Shown piece after piece: positions 48,314-59,000 of a stretch of 64,000 nucleotides of DNA. Where the stretch lies: positions 496,001 through 560,000 of the forward strand of contig NZ_VRKN01000002.1 in the NCBI RefSeq assembly GCF_008080435.1, read 5' to 3'. This DNA is from Enterobacter asburiae (GTDB taxonomy: Bacteria; Pseudomonadota; Gammaproteobacteria; Enterobacterales; Enterobacteriaceae). The position numbers were made by a program, and so were the translations under genes. The notes under the pieces were generated by a model, which saw nothing but the letters and a program-made list of their open reading frames with translations, searched no databases and had not been told where the DNA came from. Within the stretch, counting starts at the first letter, position 1, and each line of letters starts with the position of its first letter.

Positions 48314-48736
48314 ATGAACACCCTACGCTATTTTGATTTTGGCCAGTCTCGTAACCTGTTATTGCTGATTGCCCGTATCGCCATCGTTGTCCTGTTTATT
48401 ATTTTTGGCTACCCGAAACTGACGGGGTTTAGCGGCACCGTACAGTACATGACGTCGCTCGGTGCTCCCATGCCCATGCTGGCCGCCATTATTGCCGTGG
48501 TGATGGAGGTGCCCGCCGCTATTCTGATCGTGCTCGGTTTTTTCACCCGCCCCATCGCGGTGCTCTTTGTGTTTTATACGCTGGGAACCGCAGTAATTGG
48601 ACACCATTACTGGGATATGACGGGTGATGCTGTCGTACCCAACATGATTAACTTCTATAAAAATGTGAGTATCGCTGGCGCCTTTATTTTGCTGGCGATT
48701 GTGGGACCGGGGGCCATCTCCCTGGACCGGCGTTAG
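48314..48736 (+). CDS. yphA: DoxX family inner-membrane protein YphA
   Basis: A 140-residue membrane protein with four hydrophobic helices, of the DoxX family. It matches E. coli YphA. Function unknown; DoxX-like proteins are linked to redox and oxidative-stress complexes. In E. coli the gene is at the other end of the yph cluster; here it lies beside glyA, which is convergent. Confidence 0.92.
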   Translation: MNTLRYFDFGQSRNLLLLIARIAIVVLFIIFGYPKLTGFSGTVQYMTSLGAPMPMLAAIIAVVMEVPAAILIVLGFFTRPIAVLFVFYTLGTAVIGHHYWDMTGDAVVPNMINFYKNVSIAGAFILLAIVGPGAISLDRR

Positions 48737-48743
48737 CCGATAA

Positions 48744-48771
48744 AAAAAAGGCCGCAAGCGCGGCCTTTTTT
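48744..48771. terminator. Bidirectional terminator between yphA and glyA
   Basis: Stem GGCCGC/GCGGCC with loop AAGC, flanked by A8 on the left and T6 on the right, so it can stop transcription from both converging genes. Confidence 0.92.
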
Positions 48772-48791
48772 ATTTCTGCAAAGCAGAGGAA

Positions 48792-50045
48792 TTATGCGTA
48801 TACCGGGAAGCGCGCGCAGATATCCAGAACTTTACCTTTGACGCGCTCGATAACCGCTTCGTCATTGATGTTGTCCAGAACGTCACACATCCAGCCAGCC
48901 AGCTCTTTCACTTCAGCTTCTTTGAAGCCGCGACGCGTCACAGCCGGAGAACCGATACGGATACCGGACGTCACGAACGGGCTCTTCGGATCGTTTGGCA
49001 CGCTGTTTTTGTTCACGGTGATGTTGGCGCGGCCCAGGGCAGCGTCAGCTTCTTTACCGGTCAGATTTTTATCAACCAGATCCAGCAGGAACAGGTGGTT
49101 TTCAGTCCCGCCGGAGACCACTTTGTAGCCACGGTTCAGGAACACTTCCACCATCGCTTTGGCGTTCTTAGCAACCTGCTGCTGATAAACCTTGAACTCT
49201 GGCTCCATCGCTTCTTTCAGCGCCACCGCTTTTGCGGCGATAACATGCATCAGCGGGCCGCCCTGCGCGCTTGGGAATACCGCAGAGTTCAGTTTTTTGT
49301 ACAGCTCTTCGTCACCGCCTTTCGCCAGGATCAGGCCACCGCGTGGACCCGCCAGGGTTTTGTGGGTGGTGGTGGTCACAACGTGAGCGTGTGGAACCGG
49401 GTTCGGGTAAACGCCAGCGGCAATCAGGCCCGCAACGTGCGCCATGTCAACGAACAGGTAAGCGCCGATGCTGTCTGCGATTTCACGCATTTTTGCCCAG
49501 TCAACGATACCGGAGTATGCAGAGAAGCCACCGATGATCATCTTCGGTTTGTGCTCTTTAGCCTGCTTCGCCATGTCTTCGTAGTCAATTTTACCGGACT
49601 CATCAATACCGTAAGGGATGATGTTGTACAGTTTGCCGGAGAAGTTAACCGGGGAGCCGTGAGTCAGGTGACCGCCCTGCGCCAGGTTCATACCCAGAAC
49701 GGTATCGCCCGGCTGCAGCAGCGCGGTGTAGACCGCGAAGTTAGCCTGAGAGCCAGAGTGCGGCTGCACGTTCGCGTAGTCAGCGCCAAAAAGTTCTTTC
49801 GCACGGTCGATAGCCAGCTGCTCAACGATATCAACGTACTCGCAACCGCCGTAGTAGCGTTTGCCCGGATAACCTTCAGCGTATTTGTTGGTCAGCTGAG
49901 AACCCTGCGCCTGCATGACGCGTGGGCTGGTGTAGTTTTCGGAGGCGATCAGTTCGATGTGCTCTTCCTGACGTACTTTTTCCTGCTCCATAGCCTGCCA
50001 CAGTTCGGCATCATAATCGGCAATGTTCATTTCACGCTTTAACAT
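48792..50045 (-). CDS. glyA: Serine hydroxymethyltransferase
   Basis: PLP enzyme making glycine and 5,10-methylene-tetrahydrofolate from serine, the main one-carbon source. The 417-residue protein has the PLP lysine in [14 protein letters not shown] near residue 229. The start [14 protein letters not shown] at 50045 equals E. coli GlyA. A PurR box lies 118 bases upstream, and a TATACT -10-like hexamer lies between. Confidence 0.98.
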   Translation of the reverse strand: MLKREMNIADYDAELWQAMEQEKVRQEEHIELIASENYTSPRVMQAQGSQLTNKYAEGYPGKRYYGGCEYVDIVEQLAIDRAKELFGADYANVQPHSGSQANFAVYTALLQPGDTVLGMNLAQGGHLTHGSPVNFSGKLYNIIPYGIDESGKIDYEDMAKQAKEHKPKMIIGGFSAYSGIVDWAKMREIADSIGAYLFVDMAHVAGLIAAGVYPNPVPHAHVVTTTTHKTLAGPRGGLILAKGGDEELYKKLNSAVFPSAQGGPLMHVIAAKAVALKEAMEPEFKVYQQQVAKNAKAMVEVFLNRGYKVVSGGTENHLFLLDLVDKNLTGKEADAALGRANITVNKNSVPNDPKSPFVTSGIRIGSPAVTRRGFKEAEVKELAGWMCDVLDNINDEAVIERVKGKVLDICARFPVYA

Positions 50046-50162
50046 CCGCATCTCCTGACTCAGCTAACAAGTAAATTTTGGCCTGAAAAGGCAGTCCTGT
50101 TGGACGACGGGCAACAGTATAACTGATTAGTTCTGTGATAACAGGTCTTGACAAACGATTTT

Positions 50163-50178
50163 ACGCAAACGTTTTCCT
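50163..50178 (-). promoter_or_regulatory. PurR box upstream of glyA
   Basis: ACGCAAACGTTTTCCT matches the PurR consensus ACGCAAACGTTTNCNT at nearly every position. GlyA is a known PurR-regulated gene in E. coli. The remainder of the 304-base gap to hmp holds this box and the NsrR site of hmp; MetR sites were not identified. Confidence 0.85.
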
Positions 50179-50300
50179 GCGCGCCACGCAAGGGTTTGAG
50201 GAATAAAGCTCTCGCCATTTAAAGCGGATTTCTTTTCAGGTTTGTGATGCATATTTTTCATCTTGCAAAGAACCATTTACAACGCAGGGGTATTTTTTAT

Positions 50301-50323
50301 AAGATGCATTTAAAATACATCAT
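50301..50323 (+). promoter_or_regulatory. NsrR operator upstream of hmp
   Basis: Two 11-bp half sites, AAGATGCATTT and AAATACATCAT, separated by one base and facing each other, matching the NsrR pattern. They lie 27 bases before the hmp start and overlap the probable -10 region. Repression by NsrR would be lifted by nitric oxide. Confidence 0.9.
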
Positions 50324-50349
50324 TAAAGTCACATCAGAAGGATGCGCTC

Positions 50350-51540
50350 ATGCTCGACGCTCAAACCATCGCTACCGTTAAAGCCACCATTCCCCTGCTG
50401 GTGGAAACCGGCCCTAAACTCACCGCCCATTTCTACGATCGCATGTTCACGCACAACCCGGAGCTCAAAGAAATTTTCAACATGAGCAACCAGCGTAACG
50501 GCGATCAGCGCGAAGCGCTTTTCAACGCCATCGCGGCCTACGCCAGCAACATCGAAAACCTGGCGGCATTGCTGCCTGCGGTGGAAAAAATCGCCCAGAA
50601 GCACACCAGCTTCCAGATCCAACCCGAGCAATACAACATTGTCGGCGGCCACCTGCTGGCGACGCTGGACGAGATGTTCAGCCCGGGCCAGGAGGTGCTG
50701 GACGCGTGGGGTAAAGCCTACGGCGTGCTGGCAAACGTGTTTATCAACCGTGAAGCCCAGATCTACAGCGAAAACGCCAGTAAAAATGGCGGCTGGGAAG
50801 GCACGCGCGCGTTCCGCATCGTCGAAAAAACCCCGCGCAGCGCATTGATTACCAGCTTTGAATTTGAGCCGGTGGACGGACAGCCGGTTGCCGATTACCA
50901 GCCGGGACAGTATCTGGGCGTGTGGCTGAAACCTGAAGGTTTCCCGCATCAGGAGATCCGCCAGTACTCCCTGACCCGCAAACCAGACGGTAAAGGCTAC
51001 CGCATCGCGGTGAAGCGTGAGGACGGCGGTCAGGTATCCAACTGGCTGCATAACGAAGCCAGCGTGGGTGACGTGGTGCATCTGTCCGCGCCGGCGGGCG
51101 ATTTCTTCATGGCCGTTGAAGCGAATACCCCGGTTACGCTGATCTCTGCAGGCGTCGGCCAAACGCCAATGCTGGCGATGCTCGATACGCTGGCGAAAGC
51201 AAACCACGGTGCGCAGGTCAACTGGTTCCACGCTGTGGAAAACGGCAACGTGCACGCCTTTGCGGATGAAGTGAAAACGCTCGGGGCGACCCTGCCACGT
51301 TTCACCGCGCACACCTGGTATCGCCTGCCGTCGGATGCAGACCGCGCAGCCGCACGCTTTGACAGCGAAGGTCTGATGAATTTAAGCCAGATGGAAGGGG
51401 CGTTTAGCGCGCCGGACATGCAGTTCTACATCTGTGGACCGGTGGCGTTTATGCAGTATGCCGCGAAGCAGCTGGTTGAGTTAGGCGTGAATAAAGACAG
51501 CATTCATTACGAATGTTTCGGGCCGCATAAGGTGCTGTAG
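50350..51540 (+). CDS. hmp: Flavohemoglobin, nitric oxide dioxygenase
   Basis: A 396-residue enzyme that turns NO and O2 into nitrate. The N-terminal globin domain (1-140) has the proximal histidine in the KIAQKHTSF segment near residue 85. The ferredoxin-reductase half has the FAD motif RQYSLT near 206, the NAD site GVGQTPML near 270, and the C-terminal FGPHKVL. It is monocistronic, between an NsrR operator and a terminator. Confidence 0.98.
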   Translation: MLDAQTIATVKATIPLLVETGPKLTAHFYDRMFTHNPELKEIFNMSNQRNGDQREALFNAIAAYASNIENLAALLPAVEKIAQKHTSFQIQPEQYNIVGGHLLATLDEMFSPGQEVLDAWGKAYGVLANVFINREAQIYSENASKNGGWEGTRAFRIVEKTPRSALITSFEFEPVDGQPVADYQPGQYLGVWLKPEGFPHQEIRQYSLTRKPDGKGYRIAVKREDGGQVSNWLHNEASVGDVVHLSAPAGDFFMAVEANTPVTLISAGVGQTPMLAMLDTLAKANHGAQVNWFHAVENGNVHAFADEVKTLGATLPRFTAHTWYRLPSDADRAAARFDSEGLMNLSQMEGAFSAPDMQFYICGPVAFMQYAAKQLVELGVNKDSIHYECFGPHKVL

Positions 51541-51542
51541 TG

Positions 51543-51572
51543 AAAAAGCCCCTCGTTCGAGGGGCTTTTTTT
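51543..51572. terminator. Intrinsic terminator of hmp
   Basis: Stem AAGCCCCTCG/CGAGGGGCTT with loop TT and seven T, directly after the hmp stop. The A-rich left side makes it bidirectional. Confidence 0.92.
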
Positions 51573-51608
51573 CGCCGGGTGGCGCTGCGCCTTACCCGGC
51601 CTACAAAA
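51573..51608. repeat. REP element between hmp and glnB
   Basis: A single unit, CGCCGGGTGGCGCTGCGCC then TTACCCGGCCTAC, of the same family as at 28168 and 35308. Confidence 0.85.
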
Positions 51609-51620
51609 CCGTTGGCAATG

Positions 51621-51968
<348 letters not shown>

Positions 51969-52024
51969 TTAAACTCTTGCCTGTAAGCAGCCTCGTAATC
52001 GATTGCTCACAGTACCATACGGCA

Positions 52025-53362
52025 TTACTCTTTAAAATCGTTTGCTTCCAGCTCGTGGCGCGACAGCAGCTTGTAGAACTCGGTGCGGTTGCGTCCGGCC
52101 ATGCGCGCCGCGTGGGTCACGTTGCCTTTGGTGATCTGCAGCAGTTTGCGCAGATAGTTAAGCTCGAACTGATTCCGCGCTTCCGCAAACGTCGGCAACG
52201 CCGTGTTTTCCCCTTCCAGCGCCTGCTCGACCAGCGCGTCGCTGATGACGGGTGAAGACGTCAGCGCCACGCACTGCTCAATCACGTTCACCAGTTGCCG
52301 CACGTTTCCCGGCCAGCTGGCGGTCATCAGACGTTTCATCGCATCGGTGGAAAACGCGCGCACGAACGGTTTATGGCGGTCTGCCGCCTGGCGCAAAAGA
52401 TGGTTTGCCAGCAGCGGAATATCTTCCGCACGCTCGGCCAGCGCAGGGATCTTCAGGTTCACCACGTTCAGGCGGTAGTAGAGATCTTCACGAAACTCAT
52501 TACGCGCCATCACTTTGGGTAAATCCCGGTGGGTCGCGGAGATGATCCGCACGTTAATGTCGATATCGCGGTTGCTGCCGAGCGGCCTGACTTTTCGCTC
52601 CTGCAAGACGCGCAGCAGTTTAACCTGCAGCGGCGCGGGCATGTCACCAATCTCATCGAGGAACAGCGTGCCGCCTTCCGCCGCCTGGAACAGCCCTTCA
52701 CGGCTGCTTACCGCGCCGGTGAAGGCACCGCGCGCATGACCAAAGAGTTCGGATTCAAGCAGTTGCTCCGGCAGCGCGCCGCAGTTAATGGCGATAAAGG
52801 CATTTTTACTGCGCGGGCTGGCGTTGTGGATCGCCTGCGCCAGGATCTCTTTCCCGGTCCCGCTCTGGCCGTTAATCAGCACACTGACGTCCGATTGCGC
52901 GACCATCCGCGCCTGCTCAAGCAGGCGCAGCATAATGGGGCTGCGCGTCACGATAGATTCACGCCAGGCATCATCTCCGGAAGGGGCAGCATGTTCCAGC
53001 GCACTATCGATGGCTTTATAGAGCGCGTCTTTGTCCACCGGCTTGGTCAGGAAGCTGAATACCCCCTGCTGCGTCGCGGCAACCGCATCCGGGATCGACC
53101 CGTGCGCCGTCAGGATAATCACGGGCATACCCGGCTGCTGCTTCTGGATCTCCGCGAACAGCTGCAGGCCATCCATTTCGTCCATCCGCAGGTCGCTTAT
53201 CACCAGATCGATTTTCTCGCGGCTGAGGATCTTCAACCCCTCCAGCCCGCTTTCAGCGGTCACGACGCTGTAGCCTTCACTCACCAGACGCATCCCCAGC
53301 AGCTTTAACAGCCCGGGATCGTCATCCACCAGTAAGAGATGGGCAGGTTTACGGCTCGTCAT
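52025..53362 (-). CDS. glrR: Sigma-54 dependent response regulator GlrR (QseF)
   Basis: NtrC-type activator, 445 residues. It has a receiver domain with the phospho-aspartate in VISDLRMDEMDG (about residue 56) and an AAA+ domain with GQSGTGKE and the sigma-54 contact loop GAFTGA. A C-terminal Fis-type HTH ends the protein. In E. coli it activates glmY (and rpoE) with sigma-54. Its start overlaps qseG by 14 bases. Three matching binding sites lie upstream of glmY in this window. Confidence 0.97.
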   Translation of the reverse strand: MTSRKPAHLLLVDDDPGLLKLLGMRLVSEGYSVVTAESGLEGLKILSREKIDLVISDLRMDEMDGLQLFAEIQKQQPGMPVIILTAHGSIPDAVAATQQGVFSFLTKPVDKDALYKAIDSALEHAAPSGDDAWRESIVTRSPIMLRLLEQARMVAQSDVSVLINGQSGTGKEILAQAIHNASPRSKNAFIAINCGALPEQLLESELFGHARGAFTGAVSSREGLFQAAEGGTLFLDEIGDMPAPLQVKLLRVLQERKVRPLGSNRDIDINVRIISATHRDLPKVMARNEFREDLYYRLNVVNLKIPALAERAEDIPLLANHLLRQAADRHKPFVRAFSTDAMKRLMTASWPGNVRQLVNVIEQCVALTSSPVISDALVEQALEGENTALPTFAEARNQFELNYLRKLLQITKGNVTHAARMAGRNRTEFYKLLSRHELEANDFKE

Positions 53363-54065
53363 GCTTCACATCCTCTTGTTTCGGCGTATCGCTGTCCGGT
53401 ACAGCGGATGAGCTCCCCGGCTGATATTTACGCGACGAGAGCTGTCTTTCGATATCGGTCAGGTTCTCCAGCTTACGCGTCGTGGTATCCAGCTCGGTAC
53501 GTAAATGTTGCTGCTGTTGACGCAGCGTATCAAGCTCGCTGTCGGTTGACTGTTGCAGCTTGCTGTAGCGGGAGCGCTCTTCAGACAGTTGAAGCTGTAA
53601 TGTCTGCCCATCGCGCCAGAGCTGGTATACCGGGCGTACCTGCACGGGAAGATTGACCACAAACGTGTCCAGTCGGGTCACATTGACGCGGCGTTCAACG
53701 GGGGTGATTTTCGCATCTGCGAGTAAAATCCCACGCTTGAACGCGTCCTGCCAGGTGTCGTCATCCAGCATCGCCGCCTTCGAGCGGGCGTCTACCGGCG
53801 CCAGACGCTGGGCGCAATCTATTCCACGCAACCAGAACAGCGGGTTGCTTTCAACGTCATGTCCTGACAGGTTCCAGATGTCGTCACAGCGGGTTGAGAG
53901 GAAATCTGCCAGCTGCTTATCGGGCCATTTATCTTCTTGTTTATCGCTAATTGCACTTTGTGGCGCATGGGAAACACACCCTGCCAGAAATAAACAGGGC
54001 AGGCTCAGGCGAAGCGTGTTGCAGGAAAACACCGCGCGTACGGCGCGGAAAAAGACGTGTGACAT
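53349..54065 (-). CDS. qseG: Outer-membrane lipoprotein QseG
   Basis: A 238-residue lipoprotein. The signal peptide ends in the lipobox LAGC (cysteine about residue 30). The C-terminal half is a coiled coil rich in Q, L and E. In E. coli QseG binds the sensor GlrK and stimulates it, and it also affects type III secretion in pathogenic strains. The start MSHVFFRAVRA at 54065 was chosen over a frame 7 residues longer. The N-terminal half is less conserved than the rest of the operon. Confidence 0.92.
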   Translation of the reverse strand: MSHVFFRAVRAVFSCNTLRLSLPCLFLAGCVSHAPQSAISDKQEDKWPDKQLADFLSTRCDDIWNLSGHDVESNPLFWLRGIDCAQRLAPVDARSKAAMLDDDTWQDAFKRGILLADAKITPVERRVNVTRLDTFVVNLPVQVRPVYQLWRDGQTLQLQLSEERSRYSKLQQSTDSELDTLRQQQQHLRTELDTTTRKLENLTDIERQLSSRKYQPGSSSAVPDSDTPKQEDVKHDEP

Positions 54066-54087
54066 ACTCACCAGACATAGATTCATT

Positions 54088-55515
54088 TTATTGATTTTTC
54101 CGGCTCAGGGGCAGTTCGATACGGAAGCAAACATCTGAACGTTCGTCCGCGGCAATGTTTAGCTCACCCTGCATGCGTCGTATGCAGTCCCGGGCGATGC
54201 TCAAGCCCAGACCGCTTCCTTTAACCGCGCCTTTCCGCTGATGACTCCCCTGGAAAAAGGGTTCGAAGATCATGGTTTTTTCGTCATCGGGGATCGGGGT
54301 GCCGGTGTTTGCGACGTCAATAAACACCCGTGAACCATTCGTATTACTTCGGATATAAATGTTACCGGATTCAGTACCATAGTGCACCGCATTGGAGTAA
54401 AGATTATCCAGAACGCTCATCAGCAGCATGGGTTCAGCCAGGCACGCAGGCGCATTCAGTTCGACGCCGGTATGCATCATTTTAGCTCTTGCTGGCAGGC
54501 TATGGGCGGAGATCACCATATCCACCAGCGGCTCAATTTCAACGTTTTCCAGTACGACCGCCCCATCAGCCAGCTTGCGGTTGTAATCCAGCAGTTGCTC
54601 AATCAGCTTTTGCAGATTGCGGCTGCTGTTATCCAGGATCTCGACAATTTCTTTCTGTTCTGACGTAAGGGGTCCTGCCACTTCGTCCGCCAGCAGCTCC
54701 GTTCCTTCACGCATGCTGGCCAGCGGCGTTTTAAGCTCATGAGAGATATGGCGCAGAAACTGATGACGCTGAGATTCGAGCCACGCCAGGCGCTCGGACA
54801 GCCAGATAATGCGCTGGCCTACGGATCGCAGCTCGCGCGGACCTTTAAAAGCGACCGTATCCCCGAGCGATTTCCCCTCCCCCAGGCGGTTGATCATACG
54901 CTGAATGCCCTTCACCGGGCCGATGATCATGCGGGTAAAGAGCAGTACCAGCCCAAGACTCACCAGGAACAGCACCAGCGCCTGCCAGCCGAAGAACTGG
55001 CCGCGCTCGGCAATCTCCTGCTGGAGCTGCTGACCGCGAGAGAAAATCACCGTACGCGTTGACTGCACCATCTCGGTGTTGGCGCTGGCAAAAGCCTCAA
55101 GGCGTGCGGCGGCGGCGGCATCCGGGCCACTATTGTGGCACTGCAGCTGGGCAAGATCGTTCAAATCCTGACGTAACGCCTGATACAGCTTGTCGTCAGG
55201 CAAAACCCCCGCGTGAGCGTCCAGCATTTCGCTGTAGCGTTTACGCTGACTCTGATAAACCTTTTCCAGCGTCCGATCGTCAAGCACACAATACTGACGA
55301 TAGCTACGCTCCATCTCCAGCGCGGCGTTGGTCATCGCTTCACTGCGTCTGGCGTCGATGAGCGTCGTGCGGTTGGTCAAAGCCGCCTGGGCACTCAGCG
55401 CGTTCAGACTTTGCCACGCCTGCCAGGCAAGGATCAGCAACGGCAGCAGGATCAGCAGGAAGGCCATCATGACGAGCTGCCGCAGGGAGCGGGGGAAAAC
55501 GGGCCAGCGTTTCAA
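54088..55515 (-). CDS. glrK: Sensor histidine kinase GlrK (QseE)
   Basis: A 475-residue inner-membrane kinase. It has two transmembrane segments (about 14-34 and 175-195) enclosing a periplasmic sensor domain, then HAMP, a HisKA domain with the phosphorylated histidine in HISHELKTPLAS (about residue 258), and an HATPase domain with GSGLGLSIARD. The start codon is TTG at 55515, giving MKRWPVFPRSLRQ as in E. coli. It heads glrK-qseG-glrR-glnB. glmY lies just upstream on the same strand. Confidence 0.96.
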   Translation of the reverse strand: MKRWPVFPRSLRQLVMMAFLLILLPLLILAWQAWQSLNALSAQAALTNRTTLIDARRSEAMTNAALEMERSYRQYCVLDDRTLEKVYQSQRKRYSEMLDAHAGVLPDDKLYQALRQDLNDLAQLQCHNSGPDAAAAARLEAFASANTEMVQSTRTVIFSRGQQLQQEIAERGQFFGWQALVLFLVSLGLVLLFTRMIIGPVKGIQRMINRLGEGKSLGDTVAFKGPRELRSVGQRIIWLSERLAWLESQRHQFLRHISHELKTPLASMREGTELLADEVAGPLTSEQKEIVEILDNSSRNLQKLIEQLLDYNRKLADGAVVLENVEIEPLVDMVISAHSLPARAKMMHTGVELNAPACLAEPMLLMSVLDNLYSNAVHYGTESGNIYIRSNTNGSRVFIDVANTGTPIPDDEKTMIFEPFFQGSHQRKGAVKGSGLGLSIARDCIRRMQGELNIAADERSDVCFRIELPLSRKNQ

Positions 55516-55572
55516 CGCATTACTCTCTTAATGGGGGTTTACGCAGAGCGTAACTGAGTCTGCCCTTCAGAT

Positions 55573-55758
55573 ACAACAAAGCCGGGTAAAAACCCGGCTT
55601 TGTCATGGAATGAGGCGGTGCCTAACTCGACGTTTCGCCCTAGCCTGATAAAGCATCGCTATGATCAGTAGTTGGACGGCAGGCACCTTTTTGTGCGTCA
55701 TTCGAAGTTTATGTAGCGCGTCCCGAAGGGGCTGACATAAGAAGGTGAATGAGCCACT
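55573..55758 (-). ncRNA. glmY: Small RNA GlmY
   Basis: Trans-acting decoy RNA that captures the adaptor RapZ, sparing its homologue GlmZ so that glmS mRNA is activated when glucosamine-6-phosphate is short. On the minus strand the RNA begins AGTGGCTCATTCACC at 55758, contains the conserved CCCTTCGGGA hairpin, and ends in the terminator GCCGGGTTTTTACCCGGC with a T-rich end near 55573. These match recollection of E. coli GlmY, including its place upstream of glrK. A sigma-54 promoter precedes it. Confidence 0.92.
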
Positions 55759-55768
55759 GGTTAATATT

Positions 55769-55785
55769 ATGCAACACCCGTGCCA
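55769..55785 (-). promoter_or_regulatory. Sigma-54 promoter of glmY
   Basis: Read on the minus strand, TGGCAC, five bases, TTGCAT, exactly the -24/-12 consensus. The GC of the -12 element is 13-14 bases before the inferred RNA start at 55758. An overlapping sigma-70-like pair (TTGCAT, 16 bases, CATAAT) is also visible, as described for E. coli. Confidence 0.88.
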
Positions 55786-55874
55786 GAATGCAAAACAAAA
55801 TATTAACATATTGAAATATATGACTTTTACTCGTTTAGCCTGTTAATTATTGATTGAATGATTTCCAGGCTAAG

Positions 55875-55892
55875 TGTCGCTATTAAGCAACA
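55875..55892 (-). promoter_or_regulatory. GlrR site, imperfect
   Basis: TGTCGCTATTAAGCAACA, one base off the TGTC-N10-GACA pattern (AACA in place of GACA). It is the site nearest to glmY. Confidence 0.65.
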
Positions 55893-55937
55893 CCTTAACG
55901 GGAACCTTTACTGCCATAGATAAATCAATGAGTTAAA

Positions 55938-55955
55938 TGTCTCCTTTTGGAGACA
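55938..55955 (-). promoter_or_regulatory. GlrR site
   Basis: TGTCTCCTTTTGGAGACA, a perfect TGTC-N10-GACA inverted repeat, about 180-200 bases upstream of the glmY start, the usual distance for an NtrC-type enhancer. Confidence 0.82.
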
Positions 55956-55969
55956 CTCAGACCAGGGGT

Positions 55970-55987
55970 TGTCGCGATTTTGCGACA
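55970..55987 (-). promoter_or_regulatory. GlrR site, distal
   Basis: TGTCGCGATTTTGCGACA, again a perfect TGTC-N10-GACA, 32 bases from the neighbouring site, about three helical turns, placing both dimers on the same DNA face. Confidence 0.82.
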
Positions 55988-55992
55988 GATAC

Positions 55993-56030
55993 AAAAAAGC
56001 CCGGTGGCGCTCGCGCTTACCGGGCCTACA
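55993..56030 (-). terminator. REP-type terminator after purL
   Basis: On the minus strand GCCCGGTAAGCGCGAGCGCC runs into ACCGGGC and six T, 17 bases after purL. It is a REP-family palindrome that also serves as an intrinsic terminator, just before the GlrR enhancer sites. Confidence 0.82.
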
Positions 56031-56046
56031 GGTAGTGTGCTGAAAC

Positions 56047-59000
56047 TTAACCCAGTTGCTTACGCGCGTTGCGGAAGATACGCATCCACGGGCTATCCTC
56101 GCCCCAGTTTTCCGGGTGCCAGGAGTTGCTCACGGTACGGAACACGCGTTCCGGGTGCGGCATCATAATGGTCGCGCGACCGCTTTCGCTGGTCACCGCC
56201 GTAATACCGTTAGCGGAGCCGTTCGGGTTAGCCGGGTAGGTTTCTGTCACCTTGCCGAAGTTATCGACAAAGCGCAGCGCCACCAGGCCTTTGCTCTCAA
56301 GCTGAGCCAGATGCGCCGCATCACGCACTTCTACCTGGCCTTCACCGTGGGAAACGGCGATTGGCATCTGCGAACCGACCATTCCCTGCAGCAGCAGAGA
56401 CGGGCTTTGGGTCACTTCGACCAGGCTGAAGCGCGCTTCGAAGCGGTCAGACTGGTTACGCACAAAGCGCGGCCAGGCTTCGCTGCCCGGGATCAGCTCG
56501 CGCAGGTTAGACATCATCTGGCAGCCGTTACACACACCCAGCGCCAGCGTCTGCGGACGGTGGAAGAAGGTTTCGAACTCGTCACGCACGCGGCTGTTGA
56601 ACAGGATGGACTTCGCCCAGCCTTCGCCCGCACCCAGCACGTCGCCGTAGGAGAAGCCGCCACACGCCACCAGCGCCTGGAAATCTTCCAGACCGGTACG
56701 GCCCGCCAGCAGGTCGCTCATATGAACGTCGATAGCATCAAAGCCCGCGCGGTGGAAAGCAGCTGCCATCTCAACGTGGGAGTTAACGCCCTGCTCGCGC
56801 AGCACCGCTACTTTCGGACGCGCACCGGTCGCGATGTACGGTGCCGCAATGTCTTCGTTGATATCGAAGGAGAGCTTCACGTTCAGGCCAGGATCCTGGT
56901 CATTCGCCTTCGCATTGTGTTCCTGATCGGCACATTCCGGGTTATCACGCAGGCGCTGCATCTGCCAGGTGGTTTCCGCCCACCACATGCGCAGCGTGGT
57001 GCGGCTTTCACTGAACACGGCGTGACCGTCTGCTTTGATGACAAAGCGGTCGCCCTGAACGGCTTTACCCAGATAGTGCACGCAGTCTGCCAGACCGTGC
57101 TTCGCCAGAATCGCTTCAACCGCATCGCGATCCGCTGCACGCACCTGAATCACTGCGCCCAGCTCTTCATTGAACAGCGACGCCAGACGGTCTTCGCCAA
57201 GCGTTGCAATGTTCGCTTCCACGCCACAGTGGCCGGTGAAGGCCATCTCTGCCAGCGTCACCAGCAGGCCGCCGTCGGAACGGTCGTGGTAGGCCAGCAG
57301 CTTACGCTGCGCAACCAGCGCCTGAATAGCGTCGTAGAAGCCTTTCAGCTGCGCTACGTCGCGCACGTCGGCTGGCTTGTCGCCGAGCTGACGGTAAACC
57401 TGCGCCAGCGCGGTGGCACCCAGCGCGTTGTGGCCTTTACCCAGGTCAATCAACAACAGGGCGTTGTCTTCGGTCACAAGCTGCGGCGTAACGGTATGAC
57501 GCACGTCTTCCACGCGGGCAAACGCGGTGATCACTAGCGACAGCGGAGAGGTCATCTCGCGCTGCTCGCTGCCTTCCTGCCAGCGGGTTTTCATCGACAT
57601 GGAGTCTTTACCCACCGGAATGGTCAGGCCGAGGGCAGGACAGAGCTCCTCGCCCACCGCTTTCACGGCTTCATACAGGCCAGCATCTTCGCCAGGGTGA
57701 CCGGCAGCGGCCATCCAGTTTGCGGAAAGCTTGATACGTTTGATGTCGCCAATCTGCGTCGCGGCGATGTTGGTCAGCGCTTCACCGACTGCCAGACGGG
57801 CTGAGGCAGCGAAGTCCAGCAGCGCCACCGGGGTGCGTTCGCCCAGGGCCATCGCTTCGCCGTAGTAGCTATCGAGGCTCGCGGTGGTCACGGCGCAGTT
57901 AGCCACCGGGATCTGCCACGGACCAACCATCTGATCGCGCGATACCATACCGGTCACGGTACGGTCGCCGATGGTCACCAGGAAGGTTTTCTCTGCCACA
58001 GCTGGCAGGTGCAGCACGCGGTTGACCGCTTCTGCCACGGTGATGCCCTGGCGATCCAGCGCTTTGCCCGCCGCTTTACGGGTTGTTACGTCGCGGGTCA
58101 TCTTCGGCGTTTTACCGAGCAGAACGTCGAGCGGCAGATCGATCGGCTGGTTGTCGAAGTGGGTATCGCTTAAGGAGAGGTGCTGCTCTTCGGTCGCTTC
58201 ACCGATGACGGCATACGGCGCACGCTCGCGGCGGCACAGCTCGTCAAACAGCGGCAGCTGATCCGCAGCAACCGCCAGCACGTAGCGCTCCTGGGATTCG
58301 TTACACCAGATTTCCAGCGGGCTCATGCCTGGCTCATCGCTCAGGATATCGCGCAGGTTGAAACGGCCACCGCGGCCACCGTCGCTCACCAGCTCCGGCA
58401 TGGCGTTGGACAGACCGCCCGCGCCCACGTCGTGGATGAAGAGGATCGGGTTGGCATCGCCCAACTGCCAGCAGCGGTCGATCACTTCCTGGCAGCGACG
58501 CTCCATCTCAGGGTTGTCACGCTGCACGGAGGCGAAGTCTAGATCTGCATCAGACTGGCCGGAGGCCATTGAAGACGCCGCCCCGCCGCCCAGACCGATG
58601 TTCATCGCCGGGCCGCCCAGAACAATCAGCTTCGCGCCGACGACGATCTCGCCTTTTTGCACGTGATCGGCACGGATGTTGCCGATCCCGCCCGCCAGCA
58701 TGATCGGTTTGTGGTAACCGCGCAGCTCTTCGCCGTTGTGGCTGTCCACTTTCTCTTCATAGGTACGGAAGTAACCGTTCAGCGCCGGACGGCCAAACTC
58801 GTTGTTAAACGCCGCGCCGCCCAGCGGGCCTTCGGTCATGATATCCAGGGCGGTTACAATGCGCTCTGGCTTGCCGAAATCTTCTTCCCACGGCTGTTCA
58901 AAGCCCGGGATACGCAGGTTGGAGACGGAGAAACCGACCAGACCCGCTTTCGGTTTAGCACCACGACCGGTCGCACCTTCGTCACGGATTTCACCGCCGG

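Noticed and set aside
50241..50265. Second NsrR-like dyad (GATGCAT...CATCTT) upstream of hmp
   Set aside because: Half-site spacing is about two bases shorter than the 11-1-11 pattern and the inner bases do not match; only the site at 50301 was kept.
55603..55809. 68-residue open frame on the minus strand
   Set aside because: Coincides with the GlmY small RNA and its promoter; the conserved features are RNA structure and no ribosome site is seen.
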